This document shows positions 1 through 13,114 of a DNA stretch of 64,000 nucleotides, one piece after another. The notes under the pieces are model-generated. The model did no database searches and was not told where the DNA came from. It saw only the letters and a list, made by a program, of their open reading frames with translations. Origin of the DNA: Antedon bifida (taxonomy: Eukaryota; Echinodermata; Crinoidea; Comatulida; Antedonidae). The stretch lies in NCBI GenBank assembly GCA_963402885.1, contig OY727101.1:13730917-13794916 (forward strand), in the 5' to 3' direction. Positions within the stretch are counted from its first letter, which is position 1. The number at the start of each line of letters is the position of its first letter. Made by a program: the position numbers and the translations under genes.

Positions 1-60
1 AACCTATCCTGATTAGCGAAACAGGATCAAGGAAGATGGAGCTATTCAAATTGGGCATTA

Positions 61-262
61 CCATGCAGACTGCTATCAATTAAGCTAACGGTTACTGTAG
101 CTCCCAATCTGCATTACATTACAATCCACTAATCAGCGTAACGCAGAGGCTTGAGAGGCTCTTGGTTTAGATGCCTTTTCCTTTCTCTGGAGCCTCCATA
201 AGCTCTGGGCCTTGAGTTTAGCCAGTGAGCGCTCTAGTACTCTAGTTGCTCTACCACTGCCA
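61..262. repeat. Dispersed repeat fragment, copy 1
   Basis: The stretch shares an interrupted block with 40740-40930. Both contain 'agctctggg', 'ttagccagtgagc', a 'ctc' run and a 'accactg' end in the same order. It is a decayed interspersed repeat of unknown class. No ORF or terminal repeat is visible. Confidence 0.4.
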
Positions 263-3200
263 CAATTAGTGCGAACAAGGCCTTAGACTCTCAACATTTT
301 AAAAGATTTCTATAGTGTAATAATACTACAGTATGAATGTTGCTTAGTGATAACAATGTGACATAAACCGCAAGTAAACAATCCTACAGTAACTCAAGGA
401 GGTGACAAATCTCCATGCATCATATCATGTAAATTGTATTATGTTCATAATCTGTTTAAATCAGGCTTATCATAATGTGAATAGTAATCTGTATGTAAAT
501 AGAGATAGCAGGATATTGAATTGAATGACGTGCTTACTAAATGCAAGTTAGTTCTTACTTAAAATCAAGACTTGTGTTTGGTACTCTACTAGTGTACTAT
601 TTCTGTAGTACAGTACTACTACAGTAGTACTTACTACTACACTACTAGCGTCGGGGAGATTTGCAGTCATAAAGGTACAGTATGTCCGTCTAAATATTGT
701 GGAACGCGTCCAAAAATTGGACGCAATCAGGACGAATTATTGACGTGTCCGAGGCATCAGAATTGGGCGACATTTATGGTCGGTACTGTCTACTTATACA
801 GTAAAAGGATTCAATAACTTTATTAAAAAAAATTAAAGTACATTTTTTCTTGTTTCCTAAAGTGAACTCTTCTGTTCACCCCTACACTGACAATAGTCTA
901 TGCCATTGTATAACATTACTATCAATTCTGGAATCTGTGAACAATTGGATTTTAGTATTTTGTAAATTTTAGTAACACATCTTAACTTTTAAAAATAGCA
1001 AAAATAGAACACCAAAATACAGTATATATTACATAATAATATATGTAGAAAGAAATTGAAATTTTAAAATACCATGGTTTTATTGTAATTGTATAAAAAA
1101 TGAAATGAAAAGAAATTCACAATCCTATAGTAGGAGGTTAAGAAAAGAATTTCAGAAAAAGAATGTTCTGTGTAACCTTGCAAAATAATTGCAATGGAAT
1201 TTTATTCACACACTCAGAAAATCCGTAAATTCTTCAACAAATTAGTCAAATACGTGGGTAGGCCCAGTACTTCAACTCCTAATGAAGAATGTCCTACCAA
1301 GTATCATACTGTGAGTGCAAACATAACATCACAAAGATTTGGTAGACGTTGGCCTGATGCCCTCGTTTACTGTATTGTGACTTTGTGGAGTAAACAGATT
1401 CATTGTCACTCAACCAATGATTAAACAAACATTACATATGACTAAGAAATTCCTAAAATTATGGAATATAAAAAGATGGACCAACAAAAAGAAACAAATA
1501 GTACAGAATAGGAAAATAAATATTCTTTGGTGGCTAAAGGTTACATCAATTATAGCAATGACTTTAAAAATGACTGTTTCGTTAATTTTAAATTCTTTAT
1601 TTTTCTTCAGGGTCTATCTTGATCAAAACAAAAAAACACTAAATAAATGCATGTAAATTCACTTACAGTATTACAGTTAGCTTATCTGGGAAAAACCACA
1701 GAATCTAATCATCTTGAAAGTTTGTTTTTTTAAATAATAATGTAGATCAAAACTCAATAAATATTGCAATTTGTTATAAAAAATAATTACCTGAGAAAGT
1801 ATATGCTATTTATTCCATAAAAATTATACAAGTAGATTCATTCAGATACAAAGATCCTAAAATGAGTTAAGAACACATTGTACTATACTGAATAAGATAA
1901 TTTGCATGCAAACAAACAGGTTCAGATCGTTTCAAATCATGCTTGAAATAAAAAGTAATTGGTATTAACAAATTTGAAGTCAACACTACAACTATTGAGA
2001 ACAAAATGTGTAACAAATAAAGAAGGTAAAATGGTAGATAAGTTATGCAGGTTTTTGCATACTTTAATACAGTGAATGTAGTCAGTGTTAATAACGTGTT
2101 ATTTGATACTTTTTATGCATTATGAATAAATTAAGATTGTAATCTTGGGAAAACTTGGTCAAGTATAGTACAGTACTGTCAATTTGGTGGTTATGATGCA
2201 TGACGTCTGCAAATTCCAGAGTTATGGGTTCAAATCCTCATTGATTACAGTACATGATTTCTTAACAAGATTAATAAATAACTCTTGATATACTGTAGTA
2301 GCAAGTTTAAGACTTGTGTGCAGTTAAGTCGACACGACTGTCTTGGGAGAAGTTTTTGTTTCTTTTTTCCTAGAATGCAAAAGACCTGTCACAGTTTATC
2401 GAGGTAAGCGAGGCACGAAATAGACTTGGTATCTTCCAACACAAACCAACAGTGATGGTGGATTTGTCCGTTGATACACTTGAAACACTTTTCATGTCAT
2501 ATGTTCTCCCCGGAGAAAGCAAGGGCTATTGTCAGTTTATCCAGGTTAGCTAGGCACGAAATTGCATACTCTACTCAAATACTGTAGCACTCAGCCGAGT
2601 ACAAATCTACACATCTTTTTCCCATTTAAACAAAATAAATGCATACAAATTATAAAAAGTGTCAAAAGAAGGTATCATTTTGAGACGGCAACCTGTAAGC
2701 AACGTGGGAAAGTCACCAGGTCAAAGACATATCAAGGGAAACACATTAGGAACCAATGACTGCACCAATTAAGAAATCCTTCAAAAGATTTACACAACCA
2801 TAAAAAACGAAAACAAAGTAAAGTCTTTGTGATAGCAGCCTTAGCTTGCAATGCATTCATTCACGTGGATGGAGTATTGTTGTATAAATAGCTAAATTAT
2901 TTTGCCAGGGTTCAACCAAGTGACATTTTAAGCAACAAAAATAACTTCTGATCAAGGGTGTTTACCCCAAATTTGAAACATCAATGTCGGTATACAGTAT
3001 ACCCACAATAGAGATTACTGACGGACTGGATACTCATTACTGTCAGTGTCAAGCTTTAAGATCTACACTGGTACGTTAATTGGACCGAAATGTGAAATTT
3101 CTATCCCAACAACCAAAAACGTCATTGTGATGTTACAATAGAGTTTATTCATTAATTATTCTCAATTTAAAATTCATTCTTTAACCCTACCCAAACAATG

Positions 3201-6200
3201 TTTCATTTTTCTTGGTATTTCAATGCTTTTGATGTTTGCCGTATTTTTATCTGATCTCAATTCCTCCATCACTTCTTCTCATCTATTGTACTGCACAGAG
3301 TACAGTAGTCTGTATGCTCAGCGATACTGACAATCTAAAGGTACAGTTATATAGTATCAGTAAGTTTATTCCCTGTGGGTGTACAGACTAATATTGTTCT
3401 CACCTTTTCCTAAATGTAGGAAGGAAGGACATTCTTCTTTCTATTAGGTTACAGTAGATCTAGGCACTTTAAGTCAACTTAGAGCTTGCATGTTAATACA
3501 TAATATAACAATGTGTGTAGTATATACTACTGTATAATGTTAGTGTATTTTAACTTTAATAAGTTTAACTGACTACACTATGACAGCTCGTTGATATTTA
3601 ACAATTGAATGATGTACTGTACAGTAGTAACAAAATTTGTTGTCGGAAAAAACCATTACATACAGGCAGGATTAACTTGAGATTTTGTATTATTGAATTG
3701 AAAAGTCATACTGTACAGTAGTATAAAATCGCATTAAAAATGTAATGTTAACTTTAAAATAACATTTTGATACCAATAGAATTCACGGCATGCTTTGTAC
3801 AGTATAAAGTCAATGTACTGTATAAACTGCAAACTATACCAATATACAGTTACAAGTAAATATCATGTCTGAATAATTGAATTTGAAAACACCGTTATTG
3901 CTTAAAGCAATTAAGAAATTTGGTATAGGACCACGCAAGTAGATTTCTTTACTTACTTGTTCTATCTACGGCGCTCTGGTAAATTAAAATGTCGTCGCCA
4001 AAATTACAAAAGACATCTACATTGAAGGTCAAGGGTTATTGTTTGGTAGAGCCCAAGTGCATGTGTCCCAGGCTATTGTTTAAAAGATCTAATCTACAAC
4101 AGCAATCAATAAGCCATACAGGGCTTATAACACAAGCTTGTGCAACCACAGAGTTACAGTAAAGTTAATTATAATGACTTCCTATTAATTATGTTATTCA
4201 AGATACTGTAATGTATAGAACATATAGAACACAGTTTTTTTTGCTACTGAAAATGTGCAATCATTTTACATGTGTTTGAGCACATTGCTTAAAATGACAA
4301 AATAGAATAGGAAATACTATTACTACTGTAGCAATACAGCAAATGAAATAACATTTAAGAGCACATTAAATTCCATGCTGTAGACTGTATAATTACATAA
4401 AATCTAATGGTCTCCTTTCACAGAATTGTACTATTCCTTAACGATAATATTTATTTTTTTTATCATTCATATGAATCAATTTATCAAAATAAACATTTTG
4501 ATTTACTGTACTGGCCAATATAATCCCTTGTTGTTGAAAAATACCTCCAAGAGAGAAATTGTAAACATCCTGTACAACTGTAAATACTACTTACAAAATT
4601 GTAAATGTTTAATGTTCCCATATCCACTATTTATTGCAATTAAACACCCCTACAGTACCTTGTAACTATACAGTAGTACTGTACAGTATGACTAAAACAA
4701 AGTACATTATACGTAGTACAATTAATATTAAAAATAGTTTTAAAAACCTATGATTTCATATTTTATTAATTACAGTAACTATATTAATTATAGTAATCAT
4801 CATTTCAGAATGTTGACAACGTATTTTCTACAGGTATGTCAAATGTTCCCCATCACTTTATCTGGGTCATTCCACCTCAATTCCATCAATGACTTACATC
4901 TTCGCATCATGGATTTTGCTTAAATTTGGTACGCAAAGGGAAAGCCCCTATACAAGCTAAAATGTTGTCAATCAGTTTGCGAGATATGAACTACTGATTT
5001 TTTCCGAGTTTTTGTACAAAAGGACGCAACCTCAGTATTTCAAGTTAACTTTTAAATAGCAATAAGGTATCGCTGGATAAGAAATTAGAAAAAGGCCATA
5101 AAAATAAATTGTCTTTGTTGATGTATGAACATGATGTATGTACTGTATCATGTGACGATGTAAAATTTAATAATTTTTTTTGGGGTTGAAAATGAAATGG
5201 CCTTCTTCATATCTTTAAATAAGTTTAACAAAAAACCCAGATCTACAAATACTTTCATCCTTGCTCATAAATAACCTTTAGTCATCAGCAAATTTATCCT
5301 AATAAAATTCACAATATAGTACTTTTTAAGTGCATAAACTTGATCAAGTCTAGGCTTGTTAGCAATTAAAAGAGGTCAAGAGAGGAGCATGCCATAGGCA
5401 AGTTCAATGCTTGTCTCTTGCTGGGAACGAGGAATGTGACTGGTGTCCTTTTCATCATGCTAATTCCACGAGTGTACGGTAACAAAAAGGTGAAATTTGT
5501 ACTTTACGTTCATGGAGATACAGTAAATCACGAAATTAAAAAACATATTTTTTTAAATATCAAATATTTAGATTTGTAGAAATTTTTTGTGTTTTCTTTG
5601 TATTTGTACCAAATCTATCAATAAAGCTAAAAAAATTAGTAAAACTAAAAATAAAGCTAAAAAAACGAGTCTTATTTCATTCTGGTTTTATGTACCAGTT
5701 TGAGTTACTGTACATTACAATGCAGGTAAATCAAAATAGGATCAGTTGATTGTATGTACAGTACCAAAATAAAATTTTACCAGAATTAATTGAAACTACT
5801 ACGGCAATGCTAATCAATGTTTGAAACCGCATCTAACCATTAAGGACAGTCTTACAAATAAATTCAATGTCCTGGTCCATGGCCAGCCTTAGATACAGAC
5901 TTTTCAAATTATTAAATGTTATGTCACATTCATTAAAATGTACAGCCAAACTAATAATTTGGTATCTACTAGCCTATTGATCATTACGATGTGGAGGGAT
6001 GAAAATCATTTGAAATTTTTCTTACTTGAAAACTATAGGCCTATGGCTGGGCCTATCTTTAATTTTTACAAAGGCAAACGTTTAAATTTTATCCATTTAT
6101 AAAATTCCCACGGCACCAGCAGGTTGACTGCTACAGAATACAATACATGCCCTTTCCTTTCTCCAGGCAGGCAGCCTACAACCAAAAAGAAGTTGGGCCT

Positions 6201-6270
6201 AAACACCACCACCAGACCACTTCACTAAAGGCTTCAAAATATAAATTGTTTAAATGTTTTCAATTATAAA
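263..6270. other. Gene-free stretch, no coding region supported
   Basis: AT-rich DNA with only short open frames that lack family resemblance, codon bias or splice context. Small palindromes such as TACTGTACAGTA recur (for example 4672-4690). Positions 2388-2425 and 2530-2565 are diverged direct copies of a block of about 35 bases ('cagtttatc.aggt'). Positions 4850-5500 resemble decayed interspersed repeat. I see no RNA gene here. Confidence 0.5.
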
Positions 6271-6276
6271 TAACTT

Positions 6277-6450
6277 ACCTTATCTATGATAAATAATGAT
6301 TTCCGTTATGTTAATAATTTTATTGAAAATCCACAGTATTTACGATCAAACTAAAACATCTGATTACGTCGACCAAAACCCAAAAGGTGTTTTTAGGTAG
6401 TGAATGGCACTTCCGGTTGAAAACATTGTTATCACGTGACACAAATAAGG
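6277..6450 (-). promoter_or_regulatory. Candidate minus-strand promoter and 5' noncoding exon
   Basis: Read on the minus strand, a CACGTG box (about 6434) and an ETS-type site, AACCGGAAGTG (about 6410), are followed about 130 bases downstream by a strong donor, AAG|gtaagt, with the exon end at 6279. This resembles a housekeeping promoter feeding a short untranslated first exon. No downstream coding exon is recognisable between 6277 and 1, so the gene body would lie beyond the left edge or is not real. Confidence 0.3.
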
Positions 6451-7129
6451 TTTTAAACTAGTACGTGTTTAGCCAATGGAAAAGCGTAATACAAAGATAT
6501 ACACATTGTGATTGGTAAATATAATCTTTTCTAACAACTCCTAACATTGCAGATCTAACACAATATGCAGTTTCTGCAATCTCACGTTGGTGGCGATATG
6601 TATAAAAACCAAGAAAAGAGAAAGAACTGTATCGATTTATCTGGCGTTTTCATTAATATTTATTTAGGGTAAAATAAATAATTATTAGACACATTCTACT
6701 GTATTTTATTCATAATATTAATTTTCAATTATAGTACTGTATAACATTCAGTTTATTTGTTAAAAATATTTAGATATTCTTATATCTAAAAACGTTTTAA
6801 GTTTCAAAGTGCAAATTGAAATATGGAAAGTACATTTATAAATATAAGTCTTTAATTGCTCATGTACACCCGTAATTATTATTTAGAATTATACTATATA
6901 AATTAAATTAATAACATTGTTCAATCAATATTTGTAATTGTAAATTTTAATTAAAGCTTGAAATTAAAAACAAATTACAGTATTTTGTAAAATTTAATTC
7001 AATTCAAATTGTAAATTACTTAAAAATATATTTGATGTAATCACATACAAATATGTAAAAAACACATAAATATTAGAAATAATCATCATCATAATAATAA
7101 ATCATTTTTAAATTTGATTAAAGAAATAT

Positions 7130-7135
7130 TTTATT
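7130..7135 (-). terminator. Possible poly(A) signal of the CHAC2-like gene
   Basis: AATAAA on the minus strand, about 220 bases past the stop codon at 7355. It is the nearest canonical hexamer I found, but the region is very AT-rich, so chance occurrence is possible. Confidence 0.35.
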
Positions 7136-7354
7136 GAAACAGTAAATTGATTACACGAGATTGTGTTAATGAACAAATGCTAGTCAATAAACATATTAAT
7201 ATACTACTAATAATTATAACAAGATGAGGTAAATACTGTATATAAGTACGAATAAATATATAAAAATATAGTTAATACTATATATTATATTAAAAATATG
7301 ATATATATTAAAACAATTTTAATATAAATCAGTTGGAATTTGACCCCAAAGCCC

Positions 7355-8859
7355 TCAACCTTGTTGTAGCATATCTTTAACAAGAGATTCCAACTTATAC
7401 AAATGTTCGTCTTTGTGTTCCGGGACAATCGCCCTCATTGCAGTGGCAAGCTGTAGCAAATATTCTGAATTCGGTCCGCTCGGTCCGTGAGATTCTATAA
7501 CTTGTTTTGCGATGTCTTCTTCCGGTGCTGGACCTAAATAATGCGGGTTTTGTTCATTGGCTATGTAAAGGTTGATTGTAAATGGCTTAGTGGCATTATC
7601 TTGCGGATGAAACAATACTTCTATACTCGAATATCCCGCTTTTTCTCGGTGATCTAAATTAGTTATAGTTTCTTCACGTGATTCTTCAGAAAGTTTATAG
7701 GCTATACCCCACACAAGTTCCTTTCAAATAAAAAATCAATGCTATTAAATATCAAACAGAAATGAAACATTTTAAATGGAAAATTTATTGTCAATAGTAC
7801 TGTTTTATTGGGCATGTTTAGGCCTAGTTATTTAATATGTAAGTTGGTGACATACCCACCAAAGTTAGTGATAATTATAACAATAATAAGGCCATGGGAA
7901 ATCAATAACATGGCTAGCTCATCATGCACTATTTATTTTATGCGAAATCACACATCATTGTTCATCTTTGTTTTTTAAGAAATAAATATTGAGCATGATG
8001 ATAAAAAAATGGAATTCTGGCAATATTTTTATTTCTTTTCTGAAATTGTTGTTGAGATATGTTGTTTACAATGAACCATAACAATTTATGATTTATTTAT
8101 CCATGTACTGTACTGGTCATGATTGTAGTACATTGTGGTTTGTTTAAGACACTGCTTAAAGAGTCTGTATTTTTTGTAATTGTTATAAATTATAGCAAAT
8201 TATCCACCGTTGAAAGATATTAAAATGTACAGAATATAATTTGTTTTGCATTACCTCTGGATTTTTCACTAGCGTTACGACTCTACCAGGCTAAAAAAAA
8301 AGAAACATTACCTATATGTTATGAACCTGAATCAATATGTTACAGTCATTTTTATCATTACTAATAATAATAATATTCATTATAAAAATTTGACTCAGGG
8401 ACAGGTTACCAATAATATCATACAATATTAATTGCACTGATTGCTACAGTCAGTATATAAAAATTCCTCATTTTTTTGCAGAAATATCATGATGACTGTT
8501 CAATATTTAGTTAGATAACAATAAAAATTAACATGTTAAATAATATTCTGCCAAAAAGCAATAACAACTAGCCTAGGCCTAACATAACATGCAAAAAGAC
8601 TCATTCATGTCTCTTTAATAATGGGGTCCGGCCTAGCCTAAAAATAAATTCCTACTCGTCATACGAAATATTCTAGGCCTATTACACCACCACACCTAGC
8701 TAGAGGATCCCTGGCTGGGCCTACCTGTCTCGGCGTTCCACGGTGATCTGGGCTACCTTGCCAAAATCTACGTGAAAACCCTTCAATGTATCCAATCATC
8801 TTTTCCTCATAACTGAAATCAACTTTCCAAGTCAAAGATCCATATCCAAATACCCACAT
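7355..8859 (-). CDS. CHAC2: Glutathione-specific gamma-glutamylcyclotransferase, CHAC2-like (3 exons)
   Basis: Coding exons on the minus strand are 8859-8725, 8290-8255 and 7720-7355. All junctions are phase 0 with GT-AG introns. The spliced protein has 178 residues, close to the roughly 180 of the ChaC2 family. Residues 1-9 contain the family's substrate-binding YGSL loop (MWVFGYGSL). [13 protein letters not shown] follows, then PGRVVTLV from the 12-codon middle exon. The conserved DHREKAGY block (about residue 80) carries the Glu expected to act as general acid/base. [20 protein letters not shown] and a C-terminal [10 protein letters not shown] helix complete the fold. ChaC2 enzymes are cytosolic and cleave glutathione to 5-oxoproline and Cys-Gly at a slow basal rate. 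The start is the only Met before the YGSL motif. No disruption is seen, so the gene looks functional. Confidence 0.93.
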
Positions 8860-8953
8860 CTTTATTATATTATTTTTAAAATTAATTTTGGGTTCGTCAT
8901 CTAGCTAGGCCTATAGATAACCTCTAAACTCTGTTGTTTTGATTTCGTATATT

Positions 8954-9004
8954 ACGTGACGTGTGTTATGATGAAATTTCATCATCACACACGCACACGT
9001 CACG
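8954..9004 (-). promoter_or_regulatory. ATF4/CRE-like palindromic element upstream of CHAC2
   Basis: About 110 bases upstream of the CHAC2-like start codon lies a perfect 16-base palindrome, TGATGAAATTTCATCA (8969-8984). Each half matches the TGATGxAAx amino-acid/ER-stress response core bound by ATF4-C/EBP dimers. It is flanked by inverted CRE-type half sites, TGACGTG at 8957-8963 and CACGTCAC at 8996-9003, so the whole block is an imperfect inverted repeat. Vertebrate CHAC1 is a known ATF4 target. A stress-responsive function here is inferred. Confidence 0.5.
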
Positions 9005-12000
9005 ATCGAGCATTCCTATACATAGAGGGCGGTATTAATATTGTTTAATACAAATTGCAAATTGTAGATACACAATTTTCATGGCACTCAACACTTGGAT
9101 ACCCTGAAAGATGCGGTCAAAACAACAGAATATTAATAATAAATAAACAATCAAACAAAATACAATAAATAAACAATACCAAACACTCCCATTTCATTCC
9201 TTGTCAGAATATCTTACCACCTCCGAAAGCATGCTAATGCATGAGAGACAATCGTAAATAATTAACAGCACTGAGTAGTTAAAGTTAATGTTTAATATAA
9301 TATTTTCCATAGATATAAATGTCTTATTGTATTATTTGCAATATGAATTTTTTTTTTTGTGTAGACTCAATTCAAGTGAAAATGTTTTAGTCTCAACGAT
9401 AATAGACAACGTCTTATATAAGTAGGTCATAATTCAAAGAGATGCTCTCCAGGTGGAATGCCGTCCTGCTGAGAGATTAGAGTAGTAGTAATAAATACAG
9501 TTTGGGGTTTTTTTTAAATTAATTTATATGTAATTTTACTTTCTATGGACAAAAAAATGCAGTTTGTTAAAGTGGCCTGCATGTTGCTGTCAGAGTAGCA
9601 TCATAGAAACCTAAACATATTAATTTTATATATAAATAAACAAATTGTAATTTTATATGCTACTGAAAGTTTTGAACAAAACAACAGGGTCACTCCCACG
9701 AAAGAGAGAAATGGGGATGGGGGTTTAAAACAGGAGGGGGCGGGTGATGTTTGGACTTTGTTTTGGTCCAAAGAAGGTCCAATTGGCGAATCTCACTCAA
9801 AAGCCAGCAGCAACCTCAAACTTGACAAGCTATGAGATGAGTTTTTGTTTTAGCTAGCTCTAGCTACTTAGCTAGGCTTCCATATAACATTTCTTGGAGA
9901 ACTTATATTAACTACTGAAATTGTAGTCTAGGCCTAGTGTAGTGTAAGTACGCTCCGTCCCACTAGGTAACCGGTCTTCTAGTCTGGGTTCCAGACGGAG
10001 TTTTGTCTTAATATTAGTAAAAAGCTAAATATTTTGGCACATATGGCGTTTCATATGTATACTAGTTGATTCAGACAAAAATCGAAATAAAAACAAATAA
10101 ATAAACAAGAAATATTTCTTACAAAAAACGCTGCTCGCTTATTGACGTAACAGTTTTAAAGATATATTGTCCCTCTGAAAAATATTTTTTATTTCAAATT
10201 TATTTTTGAATGTGTCATTTTATTGTCACATAATAGTTATTTTACCTGAAAAAATGTAATTTAAAGCAAAAAATACTTAAATTGTCTGTCAGGCAATGGT
10301 TTTTGAGTTATAATTAAACGTTTCTTTTCTCTTTTTATATGTGAATTTTGTTACAGAATTGAATAACTTTGATATGAAACACAGACTCAATTTAGTAATT
10401 TAGTAATTTATTGCTAAGGTCAAGTCACTTCATCACGCCTAGATACTTCAAGTGTGAAGTATCCTATTACAAACAAAAACTTTCATGGACTGTTTTGATA
10501 ATAATTCAATGATTAATCTGACAGCGAATTACAGTATTATATAATATCATAGGACTCATAAATACCAGAAATGCTTTGGGATTTGTCTTTCAACCGTTAG
10601 ACTCTTTTCCCAGAAGTTTTTTGGGTCTAGCAGCTGGTACCTAATAGTCAAGAATCCTTTTTCGCAAAAATGTCAGTGTCTAGTACTAAGACTGCTGCTT
10701 GCTTTCATCTAATAAATGATTTATCTCTTGTGACGTAGCGGGCTAGAGCAGCAGCGTGAAAAAAAGACAATGAATACCGGTCTTCGTGCGGTGGTTGGCC
10801 GAACTAAACTCCACATGTGCGCGCCGACTACACACCCAGGGCCGGCTTAGAGTAAATGCTTCTCTTTCTACTTCTAATACTAAATAGGCCTAGACAGATC
10901 AGAGATCGTAGGCCAAAGTTTGATATCAGACTATTTCGCAGCCATAATATTAACAACTATATTTGCTCCTTTACCTTGCATAAATATAAATATCAGGTGA
11001 TTATGTTTTTTATTAGGACCGGCGAATCATGGAGGTATACCTCCATGGGCGCGAATACACATTCGCAACGACCATCCAAATTCCAAAATATTACTGGTTT
11101 CTTTCAAACTAAAGAGGTCTTACTGCAGATTTTATAGTGTCTCATGATTGATCTTATTCCTTTTCAAGTTCACTATAATATGATATCTCTATGTTTAAAA
11201 TTCCGTTTAATAATACACGACTATTATGAATAGACTTTTTTACACCATGTTGAAATTAATCTAGAAACAAACAAAACATACAATCAATTATTTATTTGTT
11301 TCATAATAGTTCGTTGTCCTACAACATGTTGTCTGGTCAAACTCTCCACATACACTGTTTATGATAAATCAACATAGTTTTTACTTGTGATGGGTCTCGG
11401 ACATTATTAGGTACCAAGATCAGGCGGACGCAGCGGTGTTGTTGCCCCAGTTACTCGGTAATTTCATACTACATTTTGTTTCTGTCACTAAATTAAAATT
11501 TAGATCCATTTAATCATAATAATAATCATTAACGTCAGCATATATATATATTTTGTAGATATGTTTCTGAACATTCTCAGAACAAAATTTCTGACTGTTT
11601 GGATTGCTTGTGTGCGTCATGAGAAGGTATGAAAGGCCACACACTGTCCATAATTATTGCATTTTGCCGGGATTCCACATCATTTAAGTATGCACGTAGT
11701 ACCCTGTTTATCTTCATTTCCTTACGTCCGTATATTGGGCCGAATTTCCGTAGTAATTAGGCGTTCCGAACTTTGAAATAATTCAGTGTTCAATTTCTTC
11801 TTTCTGCAAATTTCGATCATATTTTCTTCTTCTTCTCTGGGTGTGGTATTAAGCAACACTGTGTTGTATAGTTTATGTTTTTGTTGTTTGCTACCTACTG
11901 TAGCCCAATATTTCCGGCGAACTAGAGTTGCCATCATTTATCGTGAATTGTACGTGCGAGCATTTCCGGTCATATAGGGGTGTCATTTAACAAAATTCGC

Positions 12001-12950
12001 TTCCCTACATGCCCCACAAAAAAGGGGGGACCTTTGGCGCAAATACTCGATATCTACCGCCTTGGACTCTCTTGGGCAACCCCCTTAAAACAGTCCTGCG
12101 ATCCGCCACTGATTATATGAAAGCCAGCTTTACTAATACATCTAATGTTCCGTTTCTGTTTTAAAACAACAGGCATGATATTCGATTTATGGTATTTTAG
12201 AACCTGCTTGGACTTTCCTTGCCTTTTGTATTTCGTTTTGTGATTTTCTTTGTATTGTAGGGCCTATATGGCAGAAATTGAATAAAAAAAATAAATTTCC
12301 TCATATTTCAAACAATAATTTAAATAGGGCAAAATAATTAAAAGAACAATACGTATGAAGCGTGTTAGAACTTAGCAATACACTAGGCCTAGCTTTATAA
12401 ATGATTGTAATACATAAGGTAAGACCCACACATTCACAGATTCACGGACAATGTTTCTCTATTCATTTTCGTTGTATTTATGGTGTATTAATTCAAAGTT
12501 TCATATTTAGGCAAAAACAATTTTTTATTGATTAAAACTAGGCTAGGTCCAGGCCTAGACTAGGCCTACTTACTTTTAATAAAGAAAGCGGGACCGAGTA
12601 CGATTTTTATTTTGAATCGGAAGAAGATTCACCGAGAAAAGGGGTCAACCTTCATGAAATTGAGATCCGGCCGTTTCATTTCTCCTGGTGCAATGCTGCC
12701 ATATTATGTATTCCACTGTTATTTAGCAGGTAACATGTTTGGAAATTCTGGTAGCCCTTCCGTAAGCATTTTTTTGACAATTTAAACATGAAACAGTGCT
12801 TTGGTTATATTTTTTTGCAATAGGCCTACTGAAAATGGAATTCGATGGAATTTCGAATACTGTATCCTGGCAACCATAGAACATTTCGACCGTTAGAACC
12901 GCGCGTAGAACAAAAAGATGCATTTCGAACATGTGAACGCACACGCGCTC
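9005..12950. other. Intergenic, no gene supported
   Basis: Open frames in this stretch are short, overlap on both strands and lack recognisable domains. A G-rich run at 9713-9744 (GGGG, GGGGG, GGGGG, GGG) could form a quadruplex. Scattered TAGGCCTAG blocks occur near 9928 and 12540. Nothing else is recognised. Confidence 0.5.
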
Positions 12951-12959
12951 AAAATTATC

Positions 12960-12966
12960 TATATAA
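12960..12966 (+). promoter_or_regulatory. TATA box of the kinase-like gene
   Basis: TATATAA followed by a GC-richer GCAGCGCACC stretch, placed about 155 bases before the ATG at 13115. Transcription would be expected to start near 12990. The sharp context suggests a focused promoter. Confidence 0.5.
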
Positions 12967-13114
12967 GCAGCGCACCGACCAGCTAAAAATCGACAACAAC
13001 CTGAGATTTCTCTCTACCAGTTGTTTTTAACGTGCTACTGTATAGTCTACACATAACGTGTTGCTAAGCAAAATTCGAATTCGAAAATTCTAAGATTCTG
13101 TTTAACAACCAAGC

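Noticed and set aside
1194-1656. Two adjacent plus-strand frames of 76 and 79 codons
   Set aside because: Lysine/asparagine-rich translation typical of AT-rich noncoding DNA. No domain, no splice sites.
3989-4162. 57-codon plus-strand frame starting MSSPKLQKTS
   Set aside because: No recognisable family, no splice or promoter context, and the length is expected by chance. The region also has a minus-strand donor-like site.
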